Assembly (NCBI RefSeq): GCF_009755605.1
Contig: NZ_WPNZ01000029.1
Location: forward strand, 62,001 to 126,000
Direction of reading: 5' to 3'
Length of the DNA stretch: 64,000 bases
Source: Streptomyces typhae
GTDB lineage: Bacteria; Actinomycetota; Actinomycetes; Streptomycetales; Streptomycetaceae
Every line of letters starts with the position of its first letter. Position 1 is the stretch's first letter. A program made the translations under genes and the position numbers. The notes beneath the pieces are model-generated. The model was not told the DNA's origin. It searched no databases and saw only the letters and a list, made by a program, of their open reading frames with translations. Shown here one piece after another: positions 25,890-34,620 of this stretch.

Positions 25890-27438
25890 CGAGGTGCACC
25901 GCGGGACTGATGCGGCCACGTCCCGCGCGAGAACGGGGCCGCGCCACGCGGCCCCGAAGAAGCCGCTGCTGACCCGGCTGCAGATGCCGGCGGGCAAGGC
26001 CATCGCGATCGCGGCGATGCCGACCGCCGTCCTCATGGGCATGGGCCTGACGCCGCAGCTCGCGCAGGCCAAGCCGGGCGTCCCCAAGAACCCCTTCCGG
26101 GACGGCCCGTGCGTGTCCGCCCCCGACGAGCAGTCCAAGGCCACCGAAGAGGCCGAGAAGGCGGAGAAGGACGCCAAGGTCAAGGCCGCGAAGAAGGCCG
26201 AGGAGAAGGCGGAGGCCGCGCGGAAGAAGGCGGACGAGGCGAAGAAGAGGGCCGAGGAGGCCAAGGAGTCCCCGGGTTCCGAGGACTCCAAGGACTCCGA
26301 GGGTTCGAAGGGCTCGAAGGGCTCGGAGGACTCGAACGGCTCGGAGGGCTCAGGGGACTCCGAGGGCTCCGAGGGCGGCGGCAAGTCCGGCTCGAAGCCG
26401 TCCGGCGGCTCCGGCGAGGGCTCCGATAAGGACTCGGACCGGGACTCGTCGCACGACACGGACGACGGCTCGTCCAAGGCCCCGGCCCCCGCCGAGACCA
26501 GGAACCCGCTGGACCCGCTGGGCGTGGGCGATGCCATCAAGGACATCCTCACCCCGAAGGAGAAGTCCGAGAAGGAGTCGGAGTCGGCCCGCTCCGGGGC
26601 GTCGAAGTCCGACGACGACTCCGGCGAGGACGCCAGCGACTCCGAGAACTCCAAGAACTCCGAGGGCTCCAAGAACTCCGAGAACTCCGAGAACTCCGAG
26701 AGTTCTAAGGGCAAGGTCACCAAGCCCGTCGAGGACACCCTCGGCAAGGTGAAGGACGGCCTGGAGGACACCGGGGACACCAAGGACACCAAGGGCACCA
26801 AGGACAAGGCCCTCGACAAGGCGGAGGAAGCCGCCGAGAAGGCCGAGAGGGCCGAGAAGGCCGCGGAGAAGGCCAAGGACGAGGCCGATCCCGACTCCGA
26901 GGACTCCGATGACGCCAAGGATCAGGACCCCATGGCGCCGGACGAGGACGGCAAGAAGCCGTTCCCGTGCGTGGTGGAGAAGAAGGTCGACGGGGACGAC
27001 GAGCAGGCACCCGCGCCGATCCCGAACCAGCCCTGGCACCTGGAGGCCAGTTCGCTGCTCCTGAAGGGCGCGGACTACAAGGGCGTCGTGAACCTGAAGA
27101 TGCCCGACGGCCGGACGAAGCAGGCGCTGAAGTACATCATCAGCGGCGGCACGGACATCGGCGACCTGCACCAGATCGTCGAAGGTCCCGGCGGCAAGAA
27201 GTACCACGTCGAGGCCGCCAAGGGTTCCATGTCCACGATCCGCAACGGCGACACGACGATGTACACCGAGCGGATCTCCGGCAACCTCTTCGGCCTGATC
27301 CCGATCACCTTCGACCCCGAGCACCCGCCACCGCTGAACCTGCCGCTGATCTACTTCACGAACGTGAAGGTCCAGCAGGCGGGCCAGTTCGGCGGCGACC
27401 TCACCATCCCCGGCCTGCACCAGTCGATCACCGACTGA
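25879..27438 (+). CDS. Secreted low-complexity protein of the DUF6230/DUF6114 locus
   Basis: 519 residues from GTG (MPADEVHRGTDAATSRARTG) after a GGGAGG site. A hydrophobic segment ending in LAQA (about residues 42-62) looks like a signal peptide. Then comes a Lys/Glu/Ala coiled-coil (about 80-130), a long Ser/Glu/Asp/Lys/Gly stretch with SEGSKNSEN-type repeats (about 130-350) and another coiled-coil. The C-terminal 125 residues (APIPNQPWHLEASSLLLKGADYKGVVNLKM to PGLHQSITD) are ordered and probably a globular domain like that of DUF6230-type neighbours. Two Cys residues, one on each side, could form a disulfide. Role unknown. Confidence 0.85.
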   Translation: MPADEVHRGTDAATSRARTGPRHAAPKKPLLTRLQMPAGKAIAIAAMPTAVLMGMGLTPQLAQAKPGVPKNPFRDGPCVSAPDEQSKATEEAEKAEKDAKVKAAKKAEEKAEAARKKADEAKKRAEEAKESPGSEDSKDSEGSKGSKGSEDSNGSEGSGDSEGSEGGGKSGSKPSGGSGEGSDKDSDRDSSHDTDDGSSKAPAPAETRNPLDPLGVGDAIKDILTPKEKSEKESESARSGASKSDDDSGEDASDSENSKNSEGSKNSENSENSESSKGKVTKPVEDTLGKVKDGLEDTGDTKDTKGTKDKALDKAEEAAEKAERAEKAAEKAKDEADPDSEDSDDAKDQDPMAPDEDGKKPFPCVVEKKVDGDDEQAPAPIPNQPWHLEASSLLLKGADYKGVVNLKMPDGRTKQALKYIISGGTDIGDLHQIVEGPGGKKYHVEAAKGSMSTIRNGDTTMYTERISGNLFGLIPITFDPEHPPPLNLPLIYFTNVKVQQAGQFGGDLTIPGLHQSITD

Positions 27439-27490
27439 CCCCGAGCCGGTCGCCGACCGGCCCGCACACCGCTCCGGGAGCCGCGGAACG

Positions 27491-27528
27491 CCGAGGGCGC
27501 CCCCTGAATTTCCAGGGGGCGCCCTCGG
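27491..27528. terminator. Strong terminator between the secreted protein and pyk
   Basis: Sixteen-base perfect arms (27491-27506 and 27513-27528, CCGAGGGCGCCCCCTG and its complement) with an AATTTC loop. It lies between convergent genes and can serve both. Confidence 0.9.
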
Positions 27529-27545
27529 TGCGTTGCGGGAGCGTG

Positions 27546-28976
27546 TCAGTCGCGTTCGCCGCCGCCCAGGTGGTGTACCCGGACCATGTTCGTCGTCCCC
27601 GGGATCCCGGGGGGCGAGCCGGCGGTGATGATCATGGTGTCGCCCTCGTTGTAGCGCTGGAGCTTGAGGACCTCGGCGTCGACGAGTTCGACCATGGCGT
27701 CGGTGTTGTCGACGTGCGGGACGACGTAGGTCTCCACGCCCCAGCTCAGGGCGAGCTGGTTGCGGGTGCTGGCGTCCGTGGTGAAGGCGAGGATCGGCTG
27801 GGCCGCGCGGTAGCGGGAGAGGCGGCGGGCCGTGTCGCCGGACTTGGTGAAGGCGACCAGGGCCTTGCCGTCCAGGAAGTCGGCGATCTCGGCGGCGGCA
27901 CGGGCCACCGAACCGCCCTGCGTGCGCGGCTTCTTGCCGGGGACCAGCGGCTGGAGGCCCTTGGAGAGCAGCTCCTGCTCGGCCGCCTGGACGATCTTCG
28001 ACATCGTCTTGACGGTCTCGATCGGGTACGCGCCCACGCTGGACTCGGCCGACAGCATCACCGCGTCCGCGCCGTCCAGGATCGCGTTGGCGACGTCGGA
28101 CGCCTCGGCGCGCGTGGGGCGGGAGTTGGTGATCATCGACTCCATCATCTGGGTCGCGACGATCACCGGCTTGGCGTTGCGGCGGCACATCTCCACGAGG
28201 CGCTTCTGCACCATCGGGACCTTTTCGAGGGGGTACTCGACCGCCAGGTCGCCGCGGGCGACCATCACGCCGTCGAAGGCCGCGACGACGGCCTCCATGT
28301 TCGCCACCGCCTGCGGCTTCTCCACCTTGGCGATGACGGGGACCCGGCGGCCCTCCTCGTCCATGATCTTGTGGACGTCCTTGACGTCGTTCGCGTCCCG
28401 CACGAAGGAGAGGGCCACCAGGTCGCAGCCCATCTTCAGCGCGAACCGCAGGTCCTCGATGTCCTTCTCGGACAGGGCGGGGACGTTCACGGCCGCGCCG
28501 GGCAGGTTGATGCCCTTGTGGTCCGAGATGACGCCGCCCTCGATGACGATCGTCTTCACGCGCGGGCCCTCGACGCCCGTCACCTTCAGCTCGACGTTGC
28601 CGTCGTTGATCAGGACCGGGTCGCCCTTGGTCACGTCGCCCGGCAGGCCCTTGTAGGTGGTGCCGCAGATCGACTTGTCGCCGGGCACGTCCTCGGTGGT
28701 GATGACGAACTCGTCACCGCGCACCAGCTCGACGGGTCCCTCGGCGAAGGTCTCCAGGCGGATCTTGGGGCCTTGCAGGTCGGCGAGGACGCCGATCGCT
28801 CGGCCCGTCCGCTCGGCCGCGGCACGGACCCGGTCGTACCGGCCCTGGTGCTCGGCGTGCGTGCCGTGGCTGAAGTTGAAGCGGGCCACGTTCATGCCGG
28901 CCTCGATCAGCGAGACGAGCTGCTCTTCGGTGTCGACGGCGGGGCCCAGCGTGCAGACGATTTTGGAACGGCGCAT
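27546..28976 (-). CDS. pyk: Pyruvate kinase
   Basis: 476 residues, ATG start MRRSKIVCTLGPAVDTEEQL. Catalytic features: NFSHGTHAEH (ADP and metal site), GDEFVITTEDVPG (B domain), DLVALSFVRDANDV, VIAKVEKPQAVANMEAV and MVARGDLAVEYP (PEP and cation residues), ATQMMESMITNSRPTRAEASDVANAILDGADAVMLS. Converts PEP and ADP to pyruvate and ATP. It follows ackA at a gap of 112 bases on the same strand and matches Pyk2 of S. coelicolor in context (from memory). A CGGAATATTCCG palindrome lies 30-41 bases upstream. Confidence 0.97.
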   Translation of the reverse strand: MRRSKIVCTLGPAVDTEEQLVSLIEAGMNVARFNFSHGTHAEHQGRYDRVRAAAERTGRAIGVLADLQGPKIRLETFAEGPVELVRGDEFVITTEDVPGDKSICGTTYKGLPGDVTKGDPVLINDGNVELKVTGVEGPRVKTIVIEGGVISDHKGINLPGAAVNVPALSEKDIEDLRFALKMGCDLVALSFVRDANDVKDVHKIMDEEGRRVPVIAKVEKPQAVANMEAVVAAFDGVMVARGDLAVEYPLEKVPMVQKRLVEMCRRNAKPVIVATQMMESMITNSRPTRAEASDVANAILDGADAVMLSAESSVGAYPIETVKTMSKIVQAAEQELLSKGLQPLVPGKKPRTQGGSVARAAAEIADFLDGKALVAFTKSGDTARRLSRYRAAQPILAFTTDASTRNQLALSWGVETYVVPHVDNTDAMVELVDAEVLKLQRYNEGDTMIITAGSPPGIPGTTNMVRVHHLGGGERD

Positions 28977-29005
28977 GGGGGCGATCCTATCGGTTTGTTT
29001 CGCTT

Positions 29006-29017
29006 CGGAATATTCCG
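29006..29017. promoter_or_regulatory. CGGAATATTCCG palindrome upstream of pyk
   Basis: Perfect 12-bp palindrome centred about 35 bases before the pyk ATG, near a TAGGAT (-10-like, minus strand 28986-28991). It could be an operator over the -35 region. No regulator is known from the sequence. Confidence 0.45.
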
Positions 29018-29088
29018 TCTGGTGGAATCTACAAATGGGCGGGTGGGTGCTCAGCCGTGCCGTCGGGCAGAATGCGGCCGGCCGCCGG

Positions 29089-30303
29089 TCAGGAATTCTC
29101 CTTGCCGACCAGTGCGTAGGTCTGGTCGGCGATCTCCAGCTCCTCGTCCGTCGGCACCACGGCGACGGCGACCCGCGCGTACTCCGGCGAGATCAGCCGT
29201 GCCTCGTCGGAACGTACGGAATTGAGCTCGCCGTCCACCGCGAGGCCCAGCTCCTCCAGGCCCGCGACGGCAGCCTCGCGCACCGGTGCCGCGTTCTCGC
29301 CGACCCCCGCCGTGAACACGACGGCGTCCACCCGGCCGAGCACCGCGTAATAGGCGCCGATGTACTTCTTCAAGCGGTGGATGTAGATGTCGAAGGCGAG
29401 GGCGGCCTGCTCGTCGCCCGCGTCGATACGGCGGCGGATCTCCCGCATGTCGTTGTCGCCGCACAGGCCCACCAGGCCGCTCTTCTTGTTGAGCAGGACG
29501 TCGATCTCGTCGATGGACATGCCGCCCACCCGCGTCAGATGGAAGATCACCGCCGGGTCCGCGTCGCCCGAGCGCGTGCCCATGACCAGGCCCTCCAGCG
29601 GGGTCAGACCCATCGAGGTGTCCACGCAGCGCCCGCCGCGCACCGCCGAGGCCGACGCCCCGTTGCCCAGGTGCAGGACGATGACGTTGACGTCCTCGGG
29701 TGCCTTGCCGAGCAGCTTCGCGGTCGCGCGCGACACGTACGCGTGCGAGGTGCCGTGGAAGCCGTAGCGCCGCACCCGGTGCCGGTCGGCCGTCTCCACG
29801 TCGATGGCGTAGCGCGCCGCGGACTCCGGCATCGTCGTGTGGAACGCGGTGTCGAACACGGCGACCTGCGGCAGGTCGGGGCGCAGCGCCCGCGCGGTGC
29901 GGATGCCGGTGATGTTGGCCGGGTTGTGCAGCGGGGCCACCGGCACCAGACGTTCGATCTCCGCGAGCACGGCGTCGTCGATCACCGTGGGCTCGGTGAA
30001 CTTCAGGCCGCCGTGCACCACCCGGTGCCCGATCGCCGCGAGCTCCGGCGAGTCAAGGCCGAGCCCGTCGGCGGACAGTTCGTCGGACACCGCCCGCAGC
30101 GCCGCCTCGTGGTCGGCGATCCGCCCGGTGCGCTCCCTGCTGTCGCCGCCGGCGGCCAGCGGCTCGTGCCGCAGCCGGGAGGTCTCCTCGCCGATGCGCT
30201 CGACCAGGCCCGCGGCGAGCCGGGTGCCGTCCGCCATGTCGAGCAGCTGGTACTTGACCGACGAGGAGCCGGAGTTGAGGACGAGTACACGGGTCGCGGT
30301 CAC
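29089..30303 (-). CDS. ackA: Acetate kinase
   Basis: 404 residues from GTG, MTATRVLVLNSGSSSVKYQLLDM, the phosphate-binding ASKHA start. GHRVVHGGLKFTEPTVID, FDTAFHTTMPESAARYAI, HRVRRYGFHGTSHAYVS and HLGNGASASAVRGG are the ordered acetate kinase motifs. Makes acetyl phosphate and ADP from acetate and ATP, and the reverse. It is 54 bases downstream of pta on the same strand, so likely in the same transcript. Acetyl phosphate made by the pair may also affect response regulators. Confidence 0.97.
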   Translation of the reverse strand: MTATRVLVLNSGSSSVKYQLLDMADGTRLAAGLVERIGEETSRLRHEPLAAGGDSRERTGRIADHEAALRAVSDELSADGLGLDSPELAAIGHRVVHGGLKFTEPTVIDDAVLAEIERLVPVAPLHNPANITGIRTARALRPDLPQVAVFDTAFHTTMPESAARYAIDVETADRHRVRRYGFHGTSHAYVSRATAKLLGKAPEDVNVIVLHLGNGASASAVRGGRCVDTSMGLTPLEGLVMGTRSGDADPAVIFHLTRVGGMSIDEIDVLLNKKSGLVGLCGDNDMREIRRRIDAGDEQAALAFDIYIHRLKKYIGAYYAVLGRVDAVVFTAGVGENAAPVREAAVAGLEELGLAVDGELNSVRSDEARLISPEYARVAVAVVPTDEELEIADQTYALVGKENS

Positions 30304-30357
30304 GAAGGAGTTGCTTTCTGTGGGAGGAGCGGGGGCGCGGATGCCCCACGAGGGACG

Positions 30358-32442
30358 CTACGAGGGAAGGGCCGCCGGGGCCTGGGACTGGATCGCCGTG
30401 ATGGCCACCGTGTTCACGATGTCTTGGACGAGTGCCCCGCGGGACAGGTCGTTCACGGGCTTGCGCAGCCCCTGGAGGACCGGGCCGACGGCGATCGCGC
30501 CCGCCGAGCGCTGCACGGCCTTGTAGGTGTTGTTGCCGGTGTTCAGGTCCGGGAAGATCAGCACGCTGGCCTGGCCCGCGACGTCGGAGCCCGGCAGCTT
30601 GGTGGCCGCGACGGACGGCTCGACGGCCGCGTCGTACTGGATCGGGCCCTCGATCTTCAGGTCGGGGCGCCCGGCCCGCACCCGCTCGGTGGCCTCGCGG
30701 ACCTTGTCGACGTCCGCGCCCGACCCCGAGGTGCCGGTCGAGTACGACAGCATCGCGATCCGCGGCTCCACGCCGAACTGTTCGGCCGTGGCCGCCGACT
30801 GCACGGCGATGTCCGCGAGCTGCTCGGCGTCCGGGTCCGGGTTGACCGCGCAGTCGCCGTACACCAGGACCTTGTCGGCGAGGCACATGAAGAAGACGGA
30901 CGACACGATCGACGCGTCCGGCTTGGTCTTGATGATCTCGAAGGCCGGGCGGATGGTGGCGGCGGTGGAGTGCACGGAGCCGGACACCATGCCGTCGGCG
31001 AGGCCGCCCTGCACCATCAGCGTGCCGAAGTAGTTCACGTCCGCCACCACGTCGTACGCGAGCTCCACCGTCACGCCCTTGTGGGCGCGCAGGCGCGCGT
31101 ACTCCTCGGCGAAGTCCTGCCGCAGCTCGGATGTCGCGGGGTCGGTGACCTGCGAGTCCTGGAGGTCGATGCCGAGGTCGGCGGCCTTCTTGCGGATGGT
31201 CTCCACCGGCCCGAGCAGCGTCAGGTCGCACACGCCGCGGCGCAGCAGCACGTCGGCGGCGCGCAGCACGCGCTCCTCGGTGCCCTCGGGCAGCACGACG
31301 CGGCGGCGGTCGGCGCGGGCCCGCTCCAGGAGCTTGTGCTCGAACATCATCGGCGTCAGGCGGTCGCTGGCGAGGACCGAGAGGCGCCCGAGCAGGTCCG
31401 TGGTGTCGGTGTACCGCTCGAAGAGGCCGAGCGCGGTCTCCGCCTTGCGGGGCGTCGCCGCGTTCAGCTTGCCCTCCAGGGCGAACAGCTCGGCCGCCGT
31501 CGGGAAGGACCCGCCCGTGACCGCGACGACCGGCGTGCCGGGCGCGAGCCGGTCGGCGAGGCGCAGGATCTCCGGGCCCGGCTGCTCGTTCAGGGTCAGC
31601 AGCACGCCCGCTATGGGCGGCGTCCCCGCGCTGTGCGCGGCGAGGGCCCCCACCACCAGGTCGGCGCGGTCCCCGGGGGTGACGACCATGCAGCCGGGGG
31701 TCAGGGCGTTCAGGAAGTTCGGCAGCATGGCGCCGCCGAAGACGAAGTCCAGGGCGTCACGGGCCAGCCCCGAGTCGTCGCCGAGGAGCACCTTGCCGCC
31801 GAGGGCGTGGGTGATCTGGGCGACGGTCGGCGCCGCCAGGGCGGGCTCGTCCGGCAGCACGTAGCAGGGCACGGGCAGGCTCGCCGCCAGGCTCTCCTCG
31901 ATGCCGTCGCGGTCGGCGGGCGCCACCCGGTTGGTCACCAGGGCGAGGACGTCGCAGCCGAGGGACTCGTACGCGCGAAAGGCGTTGCGGGTCTCGGCGC
32001 GCACCGACTCCGCGGTCTGGTTCTTGCCGCCGACCACGGGCAGGACCGAGGCACCGAACTCGTTCGCGAGCCGCGCGTTCAGCGACAGCTCGTCGGGGAG
32101 CTGGGTGGCGGCGAAGTCGGTGCCGAGCACCAGGACCACGTCGTACGCGCGCGCGAGGGCGTGGAAGCGGTCGACGAGCCGGGAGACCAGCTCGTCGGTG
32201 CCCTGCTCGGCCTGGAGCGCGGACGCCTCGTGGTAGTCCATGCCGTACACGGTCGCCGGGTCCTGCGAGAGCCGGTACCTGGCGCGCAGCAGCTCGAAGA
32301 GGCGGTCGGGCCCGTCGTGCACCAGGGGGCGGAAGACACCCACGCGGTCCACCTGGCGGGTCAGGAGCTCCATGACTCCCAGCTCGACGACCTGCCGGCC
32401 GTCGCCCCGGTCGATCCCGGTCACGTACACGCTGCGCGTCAC
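30358..32442 (-). CDS. pta: Phosphate acetyltransferase, long form
   Basis: 694 residues from GTG (MTRSVYVTGIDRGDGRQVVELG) with a GGAGAG site; the open frame upstream is non-coding. Residues 1-330 are the CobB/DRTGG-type regulatory domains. The catalytic PTA_PTB domain runs from about 370 (LERARADRRRVVLPEGTEERVLRAADVLL) to SGSGADVDKVREATERVRAG and KLPGSDVAGQASVLIFPDLNTGNNTYKAVQRSAGA. It converts acetyl-CoA and phosphate to acetyl phosphate. It is divergent from pfkA; the intergenic DNA shares both promoters. Confidence 0.96.
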   Translation of the reverse strand: MTRSVYVTGIDRGDGRQVVELGVMELLTRQVDRVGVFRPLVHDGPDRLFELLRARYRLSQDPATVYGMDYHEASALQAEQGTDELVSRLVDRFHALARAYDVVLVLGTDFAATQLPDELSLNARLANEFGASVLPVVGGKNQTAESVRAETRNAFRAYESLGCDVLALVTNRVAPADRDGIEESLAASLPVPCYVLPDEPALAAPTVAQITHALGGKVLLGDDSGLARDALDFVFGGAMLPNFLNALTPGCMVVTPGDRADLVVGALAAHSAGTPPIAGVLLTLNEQPGPEILRLADRLAPGTPVVAVTGGSFPTAAELFALEGKLNAATPRKAETALGLFERYTDTTDLLGRLSVLASDRLTPMMFEHKLLERARADRRRVVLPEGTEERVLRAADVLLRRGVCDLTLLGPVETIRKKAADLGIDLQDSQVTDPATSELRQDFAEEYARLRAHKGVTVELAYDVVADVNYFGTLMVQGGLADGMVSGSVHSTAATIRPAFEIIKTKPDASIVSSVFFMCLADKVLVYGDCAVNPDPDAEQLADIAVQSAATAEQFGVEPRIAMLSYSTGTSGSGADVDKVREATERVRAGRPDLKIEGPIQYDAAVEPSVAATKLPGSDVAGQASVLIFPDLNTGNNTYKAVQRSAGAIAVGPVLQGLRKPVNDLSRGALVQDIVNTVAITAIQSQAPAALPS

Positions 32443-32534
32443 GCGTGCTCTCCGTTTCTTCGCTGGTCCCACATGCCTGCTCGGCTGCCCTGGCTGTTTC
32501 GTCTGTCCCGGCGGCGCCGGAAAAACACCCGATA

Positions 32535-32580
32535 TTGTTGGCCGCGTCCTCTTGACAATACCTCCGCAGCTGGATAAGCC
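32535..32580. promoter_or_regulatory. Possible overlapping pta/pfkA promoters
   Basis: The plus strand has TTGACA at 32552-32557 and a weak TAAGCC 17 bases on. The minus strand reads TTGTCA, then CAATAT 15 bases later. Overlap would let pfkA and pta transcription interfere. Start points are not visible, so this is tentative. Confidence 0.3.
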
Positions 32581-32671
32581 GCCCGCCGGACAAGAGGCGG
32601 CGGCCCTGTCGGGGCCGTGGAACAATCGGATCGGCTCACAAGTATCAGCAGCGAGCAGGAGACACAGCGCG

Positions 32672-33697
32672 ATGCGTATCGGAATTCTCACCGCGGGCGG
32701 CGACTGCCCGGGTCTCAACGCAGTGATCCGGTCGGTCGTGCACCGCGCCGTGACGCACCACGGTGACGAGGTCATCGGCTTTGAGGACGGATACGCGGGC
32801 CTCCTCGACGGGCGCTACCGCGCCCTCGACCTGAACGCGGTCAGCGGCATCCTGGCCCGTGGCGGAACGATCCTCGGCTCCTCCCGCCTGGAGCGCGCCC
32901 GCTTCCGCGCCGCCTGCGACAACGCCAAGGAGCTGATCGAGCGGAGCGGCTTCGACGCGCTCATCCCGATCGGCGGCGAGGGCACGCTCACCGCGGCGCG
33001 GATGCTGTCGGACGCGGGCGTGCCGGTCGTGGGCGTGCCGAAGACCATCGACAACGACATCTCCTCCACCGACCGCACCTTCGGTTTCGACACCGCCGTC
33101 GGCGTCGCCACCGAGGCGATGGACCGCCTGAAGACCACCGCCGAGTCCCACCAGCGCGTCATGGTCGTCGAGGTCATGGGGCGGCACGCGGGCTGGATCG
33201 CCCTGGAGTCCGGCATGGCGGGCGGCGCCCACGGCATCTGCCTGCCCGAGCGCCCCTTCGACCCGGCCGACCTGGTCAAGCTGGTCGAGGAGCGGTTCGC
33301 ACGCGGCAAGAAGTTCGCCGTCATCTGCGTCGCCGAGGGCGCCCACCCCGCCGACGGCACCATGAACTACGGCAAGGGCGCCATCGACCAGTTCGGCCAC
33401 GAGCGCTTCCAGGGCATCGGCACGGCCCTCGCGTACGAGCTGGAGAGCCGCCTCGGCAAGGAGGCCAAGCCGGTCATCCTCGGCCACGTCCAGCGCGGGG
33501 GCACGCCGACGGCGTACGACCGGGTGCTCGCCACCCGCTTCGGCTGGCACGCCGTGGAGGCCGCGCACCGCGGGGACTTCGGCAACATGACCGCGCTGCG
33601 GGGCACGGACATCGTCATGGTCCCGCTCGCCGAGGCGACCACCGAGCTCAAGACGGTCCCCAAGGACCGTATGGACGAGGCGGAGTCGGTCTTCTAG
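32672..33697 (+). CDS. pfkA: 6-phosphofructokinase
   Basis: 341 residues starting MRIGILTAGGDCPGLNAVIR with the catalytic GGDCPG loop. GGEGTLTAARML carries the nucleotide-binding turn, PKTIDNDISSTDRTFGFDTA the fructose-6-phosphate and Mg2+ residues (TIDND), and EVMGRHAGWIALESG, LGHVQRGGTPTAYDR and MTALRGTDIVMV follow. It phosphorylates fructose 6-phosphate; whether it uses ATP or PPi was not tested by sequence here, though GGEGT is common in the actinobacterial ATP-using group. It is divergent from pta, so upper and lower glycolysis genes flank one promoter region. Confidence 0.96.
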   Translation: MRIGILTAGGDCPGLNAVIRSVVHRAVTHHGDEVIGFEDGYAGLLDGRYRALDLNAVSGILARGGTILGSSRLERARFRAACDNAKELIERSGFDALIPIGGEGTLTAARMLSDAGVPVVGVPKTIDNDISSTDRTFGFDTAVGVATEAMDRLKTTAESHQRVMVVEVMGRHAGWIALESGMAGGAHGICLPERPFDPADLVKLVEERFARGKKFAVICVAEGAHPADGTMNYGKGAIDQFGHERFQGIGTALAYELESRLGKEAKPVILGHVQRGGTPTAYDRVLATRFGWHAVEAAHRGDFGNMTALRGTDIVMVPLAEATTELKTVPKDRMDEAESVF

Positions 33698-33750
33698 GCC
33701 CGGCACCCTTCCAGGCCCGGCACCCTCATAGGCCCGGCACCTTCTAGGCC
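33696..33750. repeat. Short repeat between pfkA and the HTH gene
   Basis: AGGCCCGGCACC occurs three times (starting near 33697, 33713 and 33730) and a weaker copy follows. It occupies the gap between the pfkA stop and the convergent HTH gene. No stable long stem is seen. Confidence 0.6.
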
Positions 33751-34445
33751 GCACCCGGCAGCAATGGCCAGAAGTGGTCCAGGACGTGGTCCAGGAAGTC
33801 CCGGCCCGCGTGGCCCGAGGCGTCCGCGCCCGCACCCACGCCCCAGCTCAGGGTGCGCACCATCCGGGTCTGGTACTCCTCGTGCAGGTGCCGCAGCGGG
33901 CCCTCGACGGCGCGCTTGTCCAGGGCGAGCAGCTTGCTCACCGGGCGCACCTGGCCCTGCCAGCGGCTCTGTACCGCGCTGCGCAGCAGCTCCGCAAGCT
34001 CGTCGGCGCGGCCCGTCACCGTGACGGAGTCGCGCAGGGAGAGGCCGAGCGTGCGCGCGAGGGCCGCCGACTGGCGGTCGGTGCCGCGCCACCGGTCCGT
34101 CTCCTCCATCCGCAGATACGCCTGGAGCTCCACGCCCGCGCCGCGCGCCACGTCCTCCGGGGCGAGGCCGCGCGCGAGACGGTGCTCGCGCAGGGTCGTG
34201 GGGGCGCCCATCAGCTCACCGGGTGAGCACCACAGCGTCGCCGCGAGCGCGGCGAGCTCGGCCGCGTCCGGCGTGCTGAGGCCCCGCTCCCACGACACGA
34301 TCGTGTCGGGAGTGACATGGGAGAGGCCGTAGCTCGCCCGCATGCCGTAGGCGACGTGGCCCGGCGCCATCCCCAGTGCTTCACGGAGGCGGCGCGCAGC
34401 GGGGAAGTTGAAGGGGGGTGTGGGCTGGCTCGGTCGCACGGGCAC
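33744..34445 (-). CDS. HTH DNA-binding protein, XRE-like
   Basis: 233 residues from GTG (MPVRPSQPTPPFNFPAARRLREALGM). Earlier codons look non-conserved. The N-terminal half has two HTH-like blocks: HVAYGMRASYGLSHVTPDTIVSWERGLSTPDAAELAALAATLWC and TLREHRLARGLAPEDVARGAGVELQAYLRME. The C-terminal 110 residues have no recognised fold. It converges on pfkA. The two-HTH arrangement suggests it may bind DNA as a single chain or a bent dimer. Target unknown. Confidence 0.85.
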   Translation of the reverse strand: MPVRPSQPTPPFNFPAARRLREALGMAPGHVAYGMRASYGLSHVTPDTIVSWERGLSTPDAAELAALAATLWCSPGELMGAPTTLREHRLARGLAPEDVARGAGVELQAYLRMEETDRWRGTDRQSAALARTLGLSLRDSVTVTGRADELAELLRSAVQSRWQGQVRPVSKLLALDKRAVEGPLRHLHEEYQTRMVRTLSWGVGAGADASGHAGRDFLDHVLDHFWPLLPGAA

Positions 34446-34620
34446 ACGGTATGGGTGTGGCGACGGTGCGACTACGGTGTGTTCGCACGAGGCTTGCGCT
34501 CGTAGGAAGCCACATCCACCGAGGCGCCCCACCGCACGCCCCCGAGCCCTTCACCGCGCCCCGAAGCCTCTCACCGCGCCGAAAGCCCTCCACCGCGCCC
34601 CCGGCCGGGCGCCGCGCCCC

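Noticed and set aside
28657..32577. 1306-codon open frame opposite pyk, ackA and pta
   Set aside because: Antisense of three certain enzymes; a composition effect of high GC.
32240..32671. Extended N-terminus of pfkA
   Set aside because: It would cross the pta start and promoter region; the ATG at 32672 gives the normal protein start.
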